A DNA stretch of 64,000 nt, taken from JBNKWA01 sp050299555. Its GTDB lineage: Bacteria; Pseudomonadota; Alphaproteobacteria; Rhodobacterales; Rhodobacteraceae. The position numbers and the translations under genes are program-made. The stretch lies in the NCBI GenBank assembly GCA_050299555.1, contig JBNKWA010000016.1:1-64000 (forward strand). The letters are read 5' to 3'. The notes under the pieces were generated by a model. That model was not told where the DNA came from and did not search any database. It saw nothing but the letters and a program-made list of their open reading frames with translations. Shown here piece after piece: positions 10,195 through 18,355 of this stretch (position 1 is its first letter; each line of letters begins with the position of its first letter).

Positions 10195-11364
10195 ATGCCC
10201 GTCATCAATCGCTTTGCCGAGATGCAGGACGAGATCGCCGCCTGGCGCCGCGATTTCCACCGCCACCCCGAGCTTGGCTTCGACACCCATCGCACGGCGC
10301 GGATCGTGGCCGAGAAGCTGGGCGAATTCGGCGTCGACGAGGTGGTGACCGGAATCGGCCGCACCGGCGTTGTCGGCATCATCCGTGGCCAGGGCGACGG
10401 CGGCGTGATCGGGCTGCGCGCCGACATGGACGCGCTGCCGATCGAGGAGAAGTCGGGCGTGCCGCACGCCTCGGCGTTCCCCGGCAAGATGCATGCCTGC
10501 GGCCATGACGGGCACACCGCGATGCTTCTGGGCGCGGCGAAGTACCTGGCCGAGACCCGCAACTTCGCCGGCACCGTGGCGGTGATCTTCCAGCCCGCCG
10601 AGGAAGGCGGCGGCGGCGGCCGCGAGATGGTCGAGGACGGGATGATGGAGCGCTTCGGCATCGACCGGGTCTTCGGCCTGCACAACAGCCCCGGACGCCC
10701 GCTAGGCAGCTTCGCCACCCGGCCGGGACCGCTGATGGCGGCGGCGGATTTCCTGACCATACGCATTACCGGCAAGGGCGGCCACGCAGCGCGGCCACAT
10801 GTGGGCGCCGACACCAATCTGGCGGCGGCGCATGTCCTGGTGGCGCTGCAGGCGATCGTCTCGCGCGGTACCGACCCCGTCGACCAGCTGGTGATCTCGG
10901 TGACCACGATCCGCTCCGACACCGTCTCGTTCAACGTGCTGCCCGGCAGCGTCGAGATGCTGGGGACGGTGCGCAGTCTGAAAGGAGATGTGCGCGACAT
11001 GGCCGAGGCGGCCATCGCCCGGGTGGCAACTGCAACCGCCGCCGCCTTCGGCTGCACGGCCGACGTGGACTACCAGCGCAACTACCCGGTGACCGAGAAC
11101 GATGCCGGCGCAGCGGCGTTTGCCTCCGAGGTGGCGCGGCAGGTGGCCGGCGCGGCGGCGGTGGAGGACGACACCGTGCCGGTGATGGCGGGCGAGGACT
11201 TCTCGTTCATGCTGAACGCCCGTCCGGGCGCCTTCATGTTCCTCGGCCAGGGAGACACCGCACCGCTGCACAACGCCGCCTATGACTTCAACGATGCCAT
11301 CATCCCGGCGGGTTGCTCCTACTGGGTGACGCTGGCCGAGACGGCGCTGAAGCGGGCCGGCTGA
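10195..11364 (+). CDS. M20D family amidohydrolase (hippurate hydrolase/IAA-amino acid hydrolase type)
   Basis: A 389-residue metal-dependent amidohydrolase. The N-terminal DFHRHPELGFDTHRTA, the metal motif GLRADMDALPI, HACGHDGHTAMLLG and the catalytic Glu pair in FQPAEEGGGG are all present. The C-terminal metal His is in the PLHNAAYDFND region. The family cleaves N-acyl amino acids such as hippurate or indole-acetyl-amino acids. Start ATG at 10195 follows the upstream deacetylase by 14 nt with a GGAG ribosome site, so the two form an operon. A longer in-frame reading begins inside the upstream gene and is not favoured. A terminator-like hairpin follows. Confidence 0.9.
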   Translation: MPVINRFAEMQDEIAAWRRDFHRHPELGFDTHRTARIVAEKLGEFGVDEVVTGIGRTGVVGIIRGQGDGGVIGLRADMDALPIEEKSGVPHASAFPGKMHACGHDGHTAMLLGAAKYLAETRNFAGTVAVIFQPAEEGGGGGREMVEDGMMERFGIDRVFGLHNSPGRPLGSFATRPGPLMAAADFLTIRITGKGGHAARPHVGADTNLAAAHVLVALQAIVSRGTDPVDQLVISVTTIRSDTVSFNVLPGSVEMLGTVRSLKGDVRDMAEAAIARVATATAAAFGCTADVDYQRNYPVTENDAGAAAFASEVARQVAGAAAVEDDTVPVMAGEDFSFMLNARPGAFMFLGQGDTAPLHNAAYDFNDAIIPAGCSYWVTLAETALKRAG

Positions 11365-11378
11365 CACGCGGCTTCGCC

Positions 11379-11403
11379 ATCGCTCCCCCGCCGGGGAAGC
11401 GAT
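11379..11403. terminator. Hairpin between convergent genes
   Basis: ATCGCT-C-CCCC, loop GCC, GGGG-A-AGCGAT: 6 bp plus 4 bp separated by one C/A mismatch. It lies between the amidohydrolase end and the Anbu stop codon, so it could terminate both strands. There is no T-tract on either side, so intrinsic termination is uncertain. Confidence 0.45.
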
Positions 11404-12129
11404 CTAGTCGGGCATCTCCACGAAAGCCTGCCTGAGCGCGGCACTCCAGGCCCGCGACATGGCGGCGAACTTCTCGTCCTCGGGCTCGATCCGCTCCACG
11501 GCCGAGATCCGGCACTCGTCGGTGCGGATGGTGACCAGGTCCAGCGGCATGCCGACGCTGAGATTGGACCGCATGGTGGAATCCATCGACAGGAGCACCG
11601 CCTTGCGGCCTTCCTGGATGCTGGTCTTCCTGGTCACCACCCGGTCGAGGATCGGCTTGCCGTATTTGTGCTCGCCGATCTGCAGATAAGGCGTGTCGTC
11701 GGTGGCTTCGATGAAGTTGCCCTCGGGATAGATCAGGAACAGCCGCATGCGGCCGCCGGCGCGCTGGCCGGCAAGGATCAGCGTGGCGCTGGCAGACTGG
11801 CCGTTGCGACTCATCTTTCCTGCAATCTCGCTGCTGACCTCACTCAGCAAGTTGCCAACCATGGTGACCACGTCGAGGATGCTGGCGGCCAGCATGATCG
11901 AGTTTTGGGGCGTTGCCTCGGGGTTGTCGATCTCTTCCTGCAGGCGGGCAACGACGGTCTGGGTGACCGACAGGCTGCCGGCTGCCATGATCGCGATCAC
12001 GCGCTCGCCCGGCTCCTCCCAGGTGTACATCTTGCGATAGGTCGAGATGTTGTCGACGCCGGCATTGGTCCGGGTATCGGACAGCAGGACCAGGCCCTCG
12101 TCCAGAAGCAACCCTACGCAATATGTCAT
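11404..12129 (-). CDS. Anbu, proteasome-like protease (ancestral beta subunit)
   Basis: A 241-residue Ntn-hydrolase of the Anbu family, distantly related to HslV and 20S proteasome beta subunits. The mature enzyme is expected to start at Thr2 after removal of Met (MTYCVGLLLDEGLVLLSD), the catalytic nucleophile. The stretch DTRTNAGVDNISTYRKM is a strong family signature. Anbu forms ring or helical assemblies, but its substrate is not established. It is the last gene of a four-gene minus-strand run, 39 bp after the transglutaminase gene. This is the known Anbu neighbourhood, suggesting a role with peptide ligation and isopeptide chemistry. A hairpin abuts the stop codon. Confidence 0.92.
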   Translation of the reverse strand: MTYCVGLLLDEGLVLLSDTRTNAGVDNISTYRKMYTWEEPGERVIAIMAAGSLSVTQTVVARLQEEIDNPEATPQNSIMLAASILDVVTMVGNLLSEVSSEIAGKMSRNGQSASATLILAGQRAGGRMRLFLIYPEGNFIEATDDTPYLQIGEHKYGKPILDRVVTRKTSIQEGRKAVLLSMDSTMRSNLSVGMPLDLVTIRTDECRISAVERIEPEDEKFAAMSRAWSAALRQAFVEMPD

Positions 12130-12168
12130 CTGAACGCCCGGGGAATCACCTGCGAAGGCGACACGCTA

Positions 12169-13101
12169 TCACTGCTGTGCAGCCGCTTCCACCGAGACGG
12201 TGACATGCATGCTTTCGCGCCCCGGCCCCAGTGACACGCCGCGGATCGGGGCCGCCTGCAGCGCGTTGAGCCCCGAGCCGAGGCGGACATAGCGGTCGTC
12301 CGGGCAGCAGCCGTTCGTGGGATCGAAGCCCACCCAGCCCAGCGACGGGATGTAGAGTTCGGCCCAGGCATGGCCGGCCTGGGGCTTGAGGTCGGCGGCC
12401 GGAGGCGTTGCCGCCTTGTCCGGCTTGCCTTTGCGCCCGGCCCCGCCGGACTTCGCTTCGCCCTGCTGCTGGCTCTGGCTTTGGCCCTCTCCCTGGCTCG
12501 GCGACTGGGTCGGCTCGGGGTCGAACAAGTAGCCCGAGACGTAGCGGGCGGGGATGTCGTGGCAACGGGCAATGGCCATCAGCACATGGGCCTGGTCTTG
12601 GCAGACGCCCTCGCCCCTTTCCAGCGCCTCGGCCGCAGTGGTGGCGGCATCGGTGGCGCCGGCGCGATAGGCAACCGCCGCGGCAACCGCCTCCGACAGC
12701 CGGTGTGCGAGATCGAGATTGTCGCCCTTGGCGGCGGTTACGCTGGCGGCGAGTTCCGAAAGCCCGCGCGAAACCTTGGTGGCGGCGGTGTCGCGCAGGT
12801 AGACCGCGGGCTGGATGTGCTCAGCGTGGCCCTTGAGTACGCCGGCGGTGTCCGCGGTCTCGACCTCGCCCTCGACGTCAACGATCACCTCGCTGACCGG
12901 GCCGGCGTGGCTGAGGGTGCGGACCAGGTCCCCTGCCCCGTCGGTGAAGCCGGTACCGAGCCGTCCGCCCGGCGAGGCGACGTTCCAACGGATCACCCGC
13001 TGGCTCTTGCTGGTTGCGGGGCTGAGGCGGAGGCTCTGCACCGCATATCGCATCTCGCTCTCGTAGCGGTAGACCGTGCGGTGCCGGATCAACAGCTGCA
13101 T
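12169..13101 (-). CDS. Transglutaminase-like cysteine peptidase of the Anbu cluster
   Basis: A 310-residue protein starting at ATG overlapping the TGA of the alpha-E gene; a longer in-frame reading inside that gene is not favoured. The N-terminal beta domain (MQLLIRHRTVYRYES) is followed by the transglutaminase core with triad C167 in GEGVCQDQAH, H244 in GHAWAEL and D260 in GFDPTNG. A low-complexity segment rich in Gln, Ser, Gly and Lys (about residues 196-241) is inserted between the YVSGYLF strand and the catalytic His. Homologues usually go almost directly from that strand to the His. The family may cut or make isopeptide/amide bonds. No signal peptide is seen, so it is probably cytoplasmic. 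Confidence 0.9.
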   Translation of the reverse strand: MQLLIRHRTVYRYESEMRYAVQSLRLSPATSKSQRVIRWNVASPGGRLGTGFTDGAGDLVRTLSHAGPVSEVIVDVEGEVETADTAGVLKGHAEHIQPAVYLRDTAATKVSRGLSELAASVTAAKGDNLDLAHRLSEAVAAAVAYRAGATDAATTAAEALERGEGVCQDQAHVLMAIARCHDIPARYVSGYLFDPEPTQSPSQGEGQSQSQQQGEAKSGGAGRKGKPDKAATPPAADLKPQAGHAWAELYIPSLGWVGFDPTNGCCPDDRYVRLGSGLNALQAAPIRGVSLGPGRESMHVTVSVEAAAQQ

Positions 13102-14054
13102 CAGATGCCCCCGAACAGATAGGTCTCGCCGACAGCGGCACTGAGCGCGCCGTTGTTGCCGATGAAGCGCGACAGGAACTCGTGCAGGCCGGAATTGACG
13201 ATGTCGTTGATCTCGGCATCGGCCAGTTCCGACAGCATTGCCGCAGACTGGGCATGCGCCTCGCCGCGGTGACTGTAGGTACGGCCGAGATGGTCGAGAT
13301 GATTGGCTGCCCGAGCCACGCAATGCAGGAGCGAGCGCGGGCAGGAATCGTTCAGGATAAGGAAATGCGCGATCCTGGCCGGGCTTTGTTCGCCGCCATA
13401 GGCCCAGTGGAAGGCGCGGTAGGAGGAAAGCGAGCGCAGGAGCGTGCCCCATTGCAGCCGGTCGACGCCACCGCCCACCATGTCGATGGTCGGCAGCAGC
13501 ACGTAGTATTTCACATCCAGCATGCGGGCGGTGTTGTCGGCACGCTCAACGTAGTAGCCGAGCTGAAGGAAGTCGTAGCCGTCCTTCTGCAGAAGCGTGC
13601 CCACCGCAGCGCCGCGGACCAGCGCGCTCTGCCGCTTGGTCCATTCGGTCAGTTTCGGCAATTGATCGCGGGAGCGCGGCATGCGTTCCAGATCAGCAAA
13701 TTCCAGGAAGGTGGAGTTGATCGCATCCCAGACCTCGGAGGTGAGGGCGGTGCGGACCATGCGGGCATTGCGGCGGGCACTTTCGATGCAGGATGCAACA
13801 CTCGACGGGTTCTCGCGGTCGAAGAACAGCCAGGTCTCGCTGTCGCGCTGGTTGGTCTTGTCGCCGAACTTGTCGCGGAAGCCGGCGGCGGTGCCATCAG
13901 CGGCAAGGATCGAATCCCATTCGTTGTGGAAGCCGCCATCGACCCGCGGGATCAGCGCCAGACGGTGGCCGACCTCGAGCATGCGGGCGGTCTTGTCGGC
14001 TCGCTCCAGGTAGCGGGCCAGCCAGAACAGGTTCTCGGCAGTACGACTCAGCAT
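13101..14054 (-). CDS. Alpha-E domain protein (DUF403) of the Anbu cluster
   Basis: A 317-residue all-alpha protein. The N-terminus LSRTAENLFWLARYLERADKTARML is diagnostic of the alpha-E family, and a second similar stretch (LGYYVERADNTARMLDVKYY) occurs mid-protein. Family biochemistry is unknown. It is nearly always encoded beside a circularly permuted ATP-grasp protein and is thought to work with it, possibly in synthesis of a peptide-like product. It lies 24 bp after the ATP-grasp gene and overlaps the transglutaminase start codon (ATGA), so all three should be co-translated. Confidence 0.92.
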   Translation of the reverse strand: MLSRTAENLFWLARYLERADKTARMLEVGHRLALIPRVDGGFHNEWDSILAADGTAAGFRDKFGDKTNQRDSETWLFFDRENPSSVASCIESARRNARMVRTALTSEVWDAINSTFLEFADLERMPRSRDQLPKLTEWTKRQSALVRGAAVGTLLQKDGYDFLQLGYYVERADNTARMLDVKYYVLLPTIDMVGGGVDRLQWGTLLRSLSSYRAFHWAYGGEQSPARIAHFLILNDSCPRSLLHCVARAANHLDHLGRTYSHRGEAHAQSAAMLSELADAEINDIVNSGLHEFLSRFIGNNGALSAAVGETYLFGGI

Positions 14055-14078
14055 TGGCGCCTCATGCTCCGAGCACCG

Positions 14079-15515
14079 TCATTCCGTCAGCACCCATGTG
14101 TCCTTCACGCCCCCCCCTTGCGACGAGTTCACCACCAGACTTCCCTCGCGCAGGGCGACCCGGGTCAGCCCGCCGGGGCTCAACACCACCTCGCGGCCGA
14201 CGAGGCAGTAGGGGCGCAGATCGACGTGGCGCGGGGCCAGCCCGCTGTCAACGAAGGCGGGACAGGTCGAAAGTGCCAGCGTCGGCTGGGCGATGAAATC
14301 ACCCGGGTCGTGGCGCAACCGTTCGGCATAAGCGGCGATTTCTTCCTTGGTGGAGGCGGGTCCCACAAGCATGCCGTAGCCGCCGGAGCCATGCACTTCT
14401 TTGACCACCAGCTCGGAAAGATGCTCGAGCACATATTTCAGCGAGTCCGGCTCGGCGCAACGCCATGTCTCGACGTTCTTCAGGATCGGCTCCTCGCCGA
14501 GATAGAAGCGAACCATGTCGGGCACATAGGTGTAGACCGCCTTGTCGTCGGCGATCCCCGCCCCCGGTGCCGAGCAGATCGCGACCCGGCCGGCACGGTA
14601 GGCGTTCATCAGCCCCGGCACGCCCAGCATGCTGTCAGGCCTGAAGCAGAGCGGATCGAGGAAGTCGTCGTCGATGCGTCGGTAGATGACGTCGACCCGC
14701 CGTGGTCCGCGGGTGGTGCGCATGAAGACCTCGTCGCCCTCGACAAAGAGGTCCTGGCCTTCGACGATTTCGATGCCCATCTGATCGGCAAGGAAGGAAT
14801 GTTCGTAGTAGGCCGAGTTCAGCGACCCCGGCGTCAGCAGAACTGCGGTCGGTCGCGAGCCAGCGCCATCGGGCGCGACACTGACCAGCGTGCGGCGGAG
14901 CTGGTCGGGATAGTCGTCCACGGGCGCGATGCGATTGGATTTGAACAGCTCTGGAAAGAGCCGCATCATCACTTCGCGGTTCTGCAGCATATAACTGACG
15001 CCGGACGGCGTGCGGCAGTTGTCTTCGAGCACGAAGAACTCGGACGGGCCGGTGCGCACGATGTCGATGCCGACGATGTGACTGTAGACGTTGAGCGGTG
15101 GCGTGATGCCGACCACGGCCGGTTCGTAGGCATCGTTCTGGTAGACCAGCGGGGCTGGAATGATTCCGGCGCGGAGGATCTCGCCGCGGTGGTAGACGTC
15201 CCAGATGAACGAGTTCAGGGCCCGCGCACGCTGCTTGACGCCCTTTTCGAGGCGGCGCCACTCGTTCTCGGAAAAGACCCGGGGCATCAGGTCAAACGGG
15301 ATCAGGCGTTCCGGGTCACCGCCTTCGCCGTATACGGCAAACGTGATGCCGATGCGTCTGAACAGGGCCTCGGCCTCTTGCCGCTTGACCGCAAGCACTT
15401 CGGGCGGGATCGCTTCCACCCAATCCACCAGCCGTGAATACGGAAGGCGGACCAGGTCCTTGTCGTACATCTCGTTGAAAAAGGCGATGGCAGGACTCCC
15501 GCTGACTTGCGGCAA
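14079..15515 (-). CDS. Circularly permuted ATP-grasp protein
   Basis: About 478 residues from a TTG codon. The reading frame stays open upstream to 15629, but that extra part is Cys/Pro/Arg-rich and does not look like family sequence, while the conserved FNEMYDKDLVRLPYSRL must be included. An ATG at 15470 would cut this motif. The start is therefore uncertain. The core contains FVLEDNCRTPSGVSYML and the metal/ATP-binding region KEVHGSGGYGMLVGP. ATP-grasp enzymes ligate a carboxylate to an amine or thiol via acyl-phosphate, so a peptide-forming role is inferred. It is the first gene of the Anbu operon. Confidence 0.88.
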   Translation of the reverse strand: MPQVSGSPAIAFFNEMYDKDLVRLPYSRLVDWVEAIPPEVLAVKRQEAEALFRRIGITFAVYGEGGDPERLIPFDLMPRVFSENEWRRLEKGVKQRARALNSFIWDVYHRGEILRAGIIPAPLVYQNDAYEPAVVGITPPLNVYSHIVGIDIVRTGPSEFFVLEDNCRTPSGVSYMLQNREVMMRLFPELFKSNRIAPVDDYPDQLRRTLVSVAPDGAGSRPTAVLLTPGSLNSAYYEHSFLADQMGIEIVEGQDLFVEGDEVFMRTTRGPRRVDVIYRRIDDDFLDPLCFRPDSMLGVPGLMNAYRAGRVAICSAPGAGIADDKAVYTYVPDMVRFYLGEEPILKNVETWRCAEPDSLKYVLEHLSELVVKEVHGSGGYGMLVGPASTKEEIAAYAERLRHDPGDFIAQPTLALSTCPAFVDSGLAPRHVDLRPYCLVGREVVLSPGGLTRVALREGSLVVNSSQGGGVKDTWVLTE

Positions 15516-15711
15516 TGATGGCTTCGGCGCTGACGGGTTGCAAGCGCGTGCGGCGCAACAATATGCCCTCGTCCCGGCACCGGTCAGCAAATGAGGACAA
15601 ATTAGGCAGTGCCGGCCAGGGTGCGACACGCCGCAGCTTTACAGGGCTGCGAGCGTCTGTTTTACCTGTGCCCAATCAACAGGGCTGAAGGGCCTGCAAC
15701 AGGGAAACAGT

Positions 15712-16797
15712 ATGGCTGACACGGCCGTAGAGGCGTTCGTAGCCTTTGACCACGTGCAAAAGAGCTATGACGGCGAGACGCTTGTCGTCAAAGACCTGAA
15801 CCTCAACATCGGCCGGGGCGAGTTCCTGACCATGCTCGGCCCTTCGGGGTCCGGCAAGACCACCTGCCTGATGATGCTGGCAGGCTTCGAGACTGCCACC
15901 CACGGCGACATCCTTCTTGCCGGCAAGCCGATCAACAACATCCCGCCGCACAAGCGCGGCATCGGCATGGTGTTCCAGAACTACGCACTTTTCCCGCACA
16001 TGACGGTGGGCGAGAACCTGAGCTTCCCACTTGAGGTTCGCGGGATGGGCAAGTCCGAGCGCGAAACCAAGGTCAGGGCGGCGCTCGACATGGTGCAGAT
16101 GGGCGCGTTCGCCGGCCGCCGTCCGGCGCAGCTGTCGGGCGGCCAGCAGCAGCGGATCGCATTGGCCCGCGCGCTGGTCTTCGAGCCCGAGCTGGTGCTG
16201 ATGGACGAGCCCTTGGGTGCGCTCGACAAGCAGCTGCGCGAACACATGCAGTTCGAGATCAAGCACCTGCACGAGCGGCTGGGCGTCACCGTGGTCTATG
16301 TTACCCACGACCAGTCCGAGGCGCTGACGATGTCCGACAGGATTGCCGTCTTCAATGACGGCGTGATCCAACAGCTCGCGTCGCCGGAGGACCTTTACGA
16401 GCGGCCGGAGAACGCCTTCGTCGCTCAGTTCATCGGCGAGAACAACAAGTTGGGTGGGACCGTCAAGGCGCTGGACAACGGCCACGCGGTGGTGGAGGTC
16501 GACGGCGGGCTGACCTTCGACGCATTGCCGGTGAGCTGCGGCCCGGCCGGAAGCCGAACCATGCTGTCGATCCGTCCCGAGCGGGTTAGCGTGAGCGGCG
16601 ACGGCCCGAATACGGCCGAGGCCCAGGTACTGGAGTTGATCTATCTCGGCGACCATATCCGCTGCCGGCTGGCGGTGGCGGGCCACGACGACTTTATCGT
16701 CAAGGTGCCGAATGCCGCTGGCCACAAACATTTGGTCGTTGGCGAGATGGCCCGGGTCAGCTGGCAGACCGAGGATTGCCGGGCGCTGGACGCCTGA
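15712..16797 (+). CDS. Spermidine/putrescine-type ABC transporter ATP-binding protein
   Basis: A 361-residue PotA-type ATPase. Walker A is GPSGSGKTT (about residues 43-51), the Q-loop is in MVFQNYALFPHMTV, the signature LSGGQQQRIALARAL and Walker B LVLMDEPLGALD. A C-terminal TOBE regulatory domain covers about residues 275-355. It energises the binding protein and permeases encoded downstream. The first of a five-gene run; a 70-bp gap separates it from the binding-protein gene. The substrate may be a polyamine, but related importers carry other cationic or carboxylate solutes, so no pot symbol is used. Confidence 0.92.
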   Translation: MADTAVEAFVAFDHVQKSYDGETLVVKDLNLNIGRGEFLTMLGPSGSGKTTCLMMLAGFETATHGDILLAGKPINNIPPHKRGIGMVFQNYALFPHMTVGENLSFPLEVRGMGKSERETKVRAALDMVQMGAFAGRRPAQLSGGQQQRIALARALVFEPELVLMDEPLGALDKQLREHMQFEIKHLHERLGVTVVYVTHDQSEALTMSDRIAVFNDGVIQQLASPEDLYERPENAFVAQFIGENNKLGGTVKALDNGHAVVEVDGGLTFDALPVSCGPAGSRTMLSIRPERVSVSGDGPNTAEAQVLELIYLGDHIRCRLAVAGHDDFIVKVPNAAGHKHLVVGEMARVSWQTEDCRALDA

Positions 16798-16867
16798 CAT
16801 TGGGCGGGTCGCGCCCCGGGCCTGGCCCGCAATTTACGCATCGACACGATCAACTGGGAGAAGACGG

Positions 16868-17995
16868 ATGACAATGAAATACCTGTTCGCGGCGGCGGCC
16901 CTAGCGCTCGCGCCAGCGGGCGCGTCCCTGGCGCAGGATATCGAGCCCTGCGACGGCTGCGCCGACAGCATGACCGTGGTGTCCTGGGGCGGCGCCTATC
17001 AGGTCAGCCAGCAGAAAGCCTATTCGGAGCCCTACGCAGCCGATACCGGCACCTCGTTCGTGTGGGACGAGAGCTCGAACGAAGCGACGGCGAAGATGCG
17101 CGCCCAGTTCGAGGCCGGCAACGTGACGTGGGATCTGGTCGACGTTGAAGGTCCGGACAGCCAGCGGCTGTGCGACGAAGGCCTGGCCATGGAAGTCAAC
17201 TTCGACGAGATGCTGGCGCCGGGTGATGACGGCTCGACGCCAACCGCCGATTTCGGCCCGTCGCGGATCAACGAATGCTTCATCCCGCAGATCGTGTTCT
17301 CGACCACTTTCGGCTATCGCACCGACGTGGCCGAGTGGAGCGGCGCCGAGCCCGACAACCTGTGCGCGCTGTTCGATCTGGAGACCTTCCCCGGCAAGCG
17401 CAGCCTCGAGAAGCGGCCCAAGAAGAACCTGGAATGGGCGCTTCTGTGCGACGGCGTGGCCAAGGAAGACCTTTACACCGTGCTCGACGAGGATGGCGGC
17501 GTGGACCGCGCGCTGGCCAAGCTCGACACCATCAAGGACCAGGTGGTCTGGTGGTCGGCCGGTGCCGAGACGCCACAGCTTCTGGCCGACAAGGAAGTCG
17601 TCATGGGCTCCACCTACAACGGTCGCCTGTTCTCGGTAATCGAGGAGCAGAAGCAGCCGGTGAAGATGCTGTGGGACTGGCAGGTGTTCGACTTTGACGG
17701 CTGGATCATCCCCGCCGACCTGCCCGAGGACCGGCTGGCGCGGGTCGAGAACTTTGTCCGCTTCGCCACCGACACCCAGCGGCTGGCCGATCAGGCCAAG
17801 TACATCTCCTACGGCCCAGCCCGCGCCTCGTCGCAGCCGCTGGTCACGACCCACGCCGAGCTCGGCATCGAGATGGGGCCGCACATGCCCACCAACCCGG
17901 CCAACCAGAAGAACTATCTGGTCAACAACATCGAGTGGTGGGCCGACAACCAGGACGAGGTGGAAGAGCGCTTCCAGTCCTGGCTGGCACAGTAA
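16868..17995 (+). CDS. Periplasmic solute-binding protein, PotD/spermidine family
   Basis: A 375-residue periplasmic protein with a signal peptide (MTMKYLFAAAALALAPAGAS, cut near LAQ-DI). The start follows GGGAGAAGACGG. The mature N-terminus has two closely spaced Cys (EPCDGCADS) and then MTVVSWGGAYQVSQQKAY, typical of extracellular solute-binding family 1 proteins grouped with polyamine transport. The exact ligand cannot be read. It delivers solute to the two permeases encoded just downstream; a DUF1330 gene intervenes. Confidence 0.9.
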   Translation: MTMKYLFAAAALALAPAGASLAQDIEPCDGCADSMTVVSWGGAYQVSQQKAYSEPYAADTGTSFVWDESSNEATAKMRAQFEAGNVTWDLVDVEGPDSQRLCDEGLAMEVNFDEMLAPGDDGSTPTADFGPSRINECFIPQIVFSTTFGYRTDVAEWSGAEPDNLCALFDLETFPGKRSLEKRPKKNLEWALLCDGVAKEDLYTVLDEDGGVDRALAKLDTIKDQVVWWSAGAETPQLLADKEVVMGSTYNGRLFSVIEEQKQPVKMLWDWQVFDFDGWIIPADLPEDRLARVENFVRFATDTQRLADQAKYISYGPARASSQPLVTTHAELGIEMGPHMPTNPANQKNYLVNNIEWWADNQDEVEERFQSWLAQ

Positions 17996-18064
17996 GGGCC
18001 CAGCTCTAAGGCATCCCGCCGGGCGATCATCGCCCGGCGGACCGGACAGGCGAAGGGGACGTTC

Positions 18065-18355
18065 ATGCCCAAGGGCTACATCATCGCCCACATCACGGTG
18101 AAGGATCCGGAGGCGTACAAGGAATACGTTGTCCGCGACACGCCGATCCTCGAGGGGCACGGCGCCCGGTTCATCGTTCGTGGCGGGCAGTCGCAGGTCC
18201 CCGAGGGCGTGGCGCAGGACCGTCATGTGGTGATCGAGTTCCCAAGCTATGCGGCCGCCCTGGCAGCCTACAACGACCCAGAATATCAGGCCGTCGCCGA
18301 TATCCGGCGACGCACCGCCGACAGCACCATCGTTCTGGTGGAGGGCACGGAATGA
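18065..18355 (+). CDS. DUF1330 domain protein
   Basis: A 96-residue small cytoplasmic protein of the dimeric alpha/beta-barrel fold. MPKGYIIAHITVKDPEAYKEY at the start and the EFPSYAAALAAYNDPEYQ stretch are DUF1330 signatures, ending in RRRTADSTIVLVEG. Its function is unknown in the family. It sits between the binding protein and the first permease of the importer, and its TGA overlaps the permease ATG (ATGA), so it is a true operon member. A GGGGA ribosome site precedes it. It may act on the imported compound, which is inference. Confidence 0.88.
   Translation: MPKGYIIAHITVKDPEAYKEYVVRDTPILEGHGARFIVRGGQSQVPEGVAQDRHVVIEFPSYAAALAAYNDPEYQAVADIRRRTADSTIVLVEGTE

Noticed and set aside
13182..15437. 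751-codon plus-strand open frame over the alpha-E and ATP-grasp genes
   Set aside because: It is antisense to conserved genes with strong family motifs, with no ribosome site or domain of its own.
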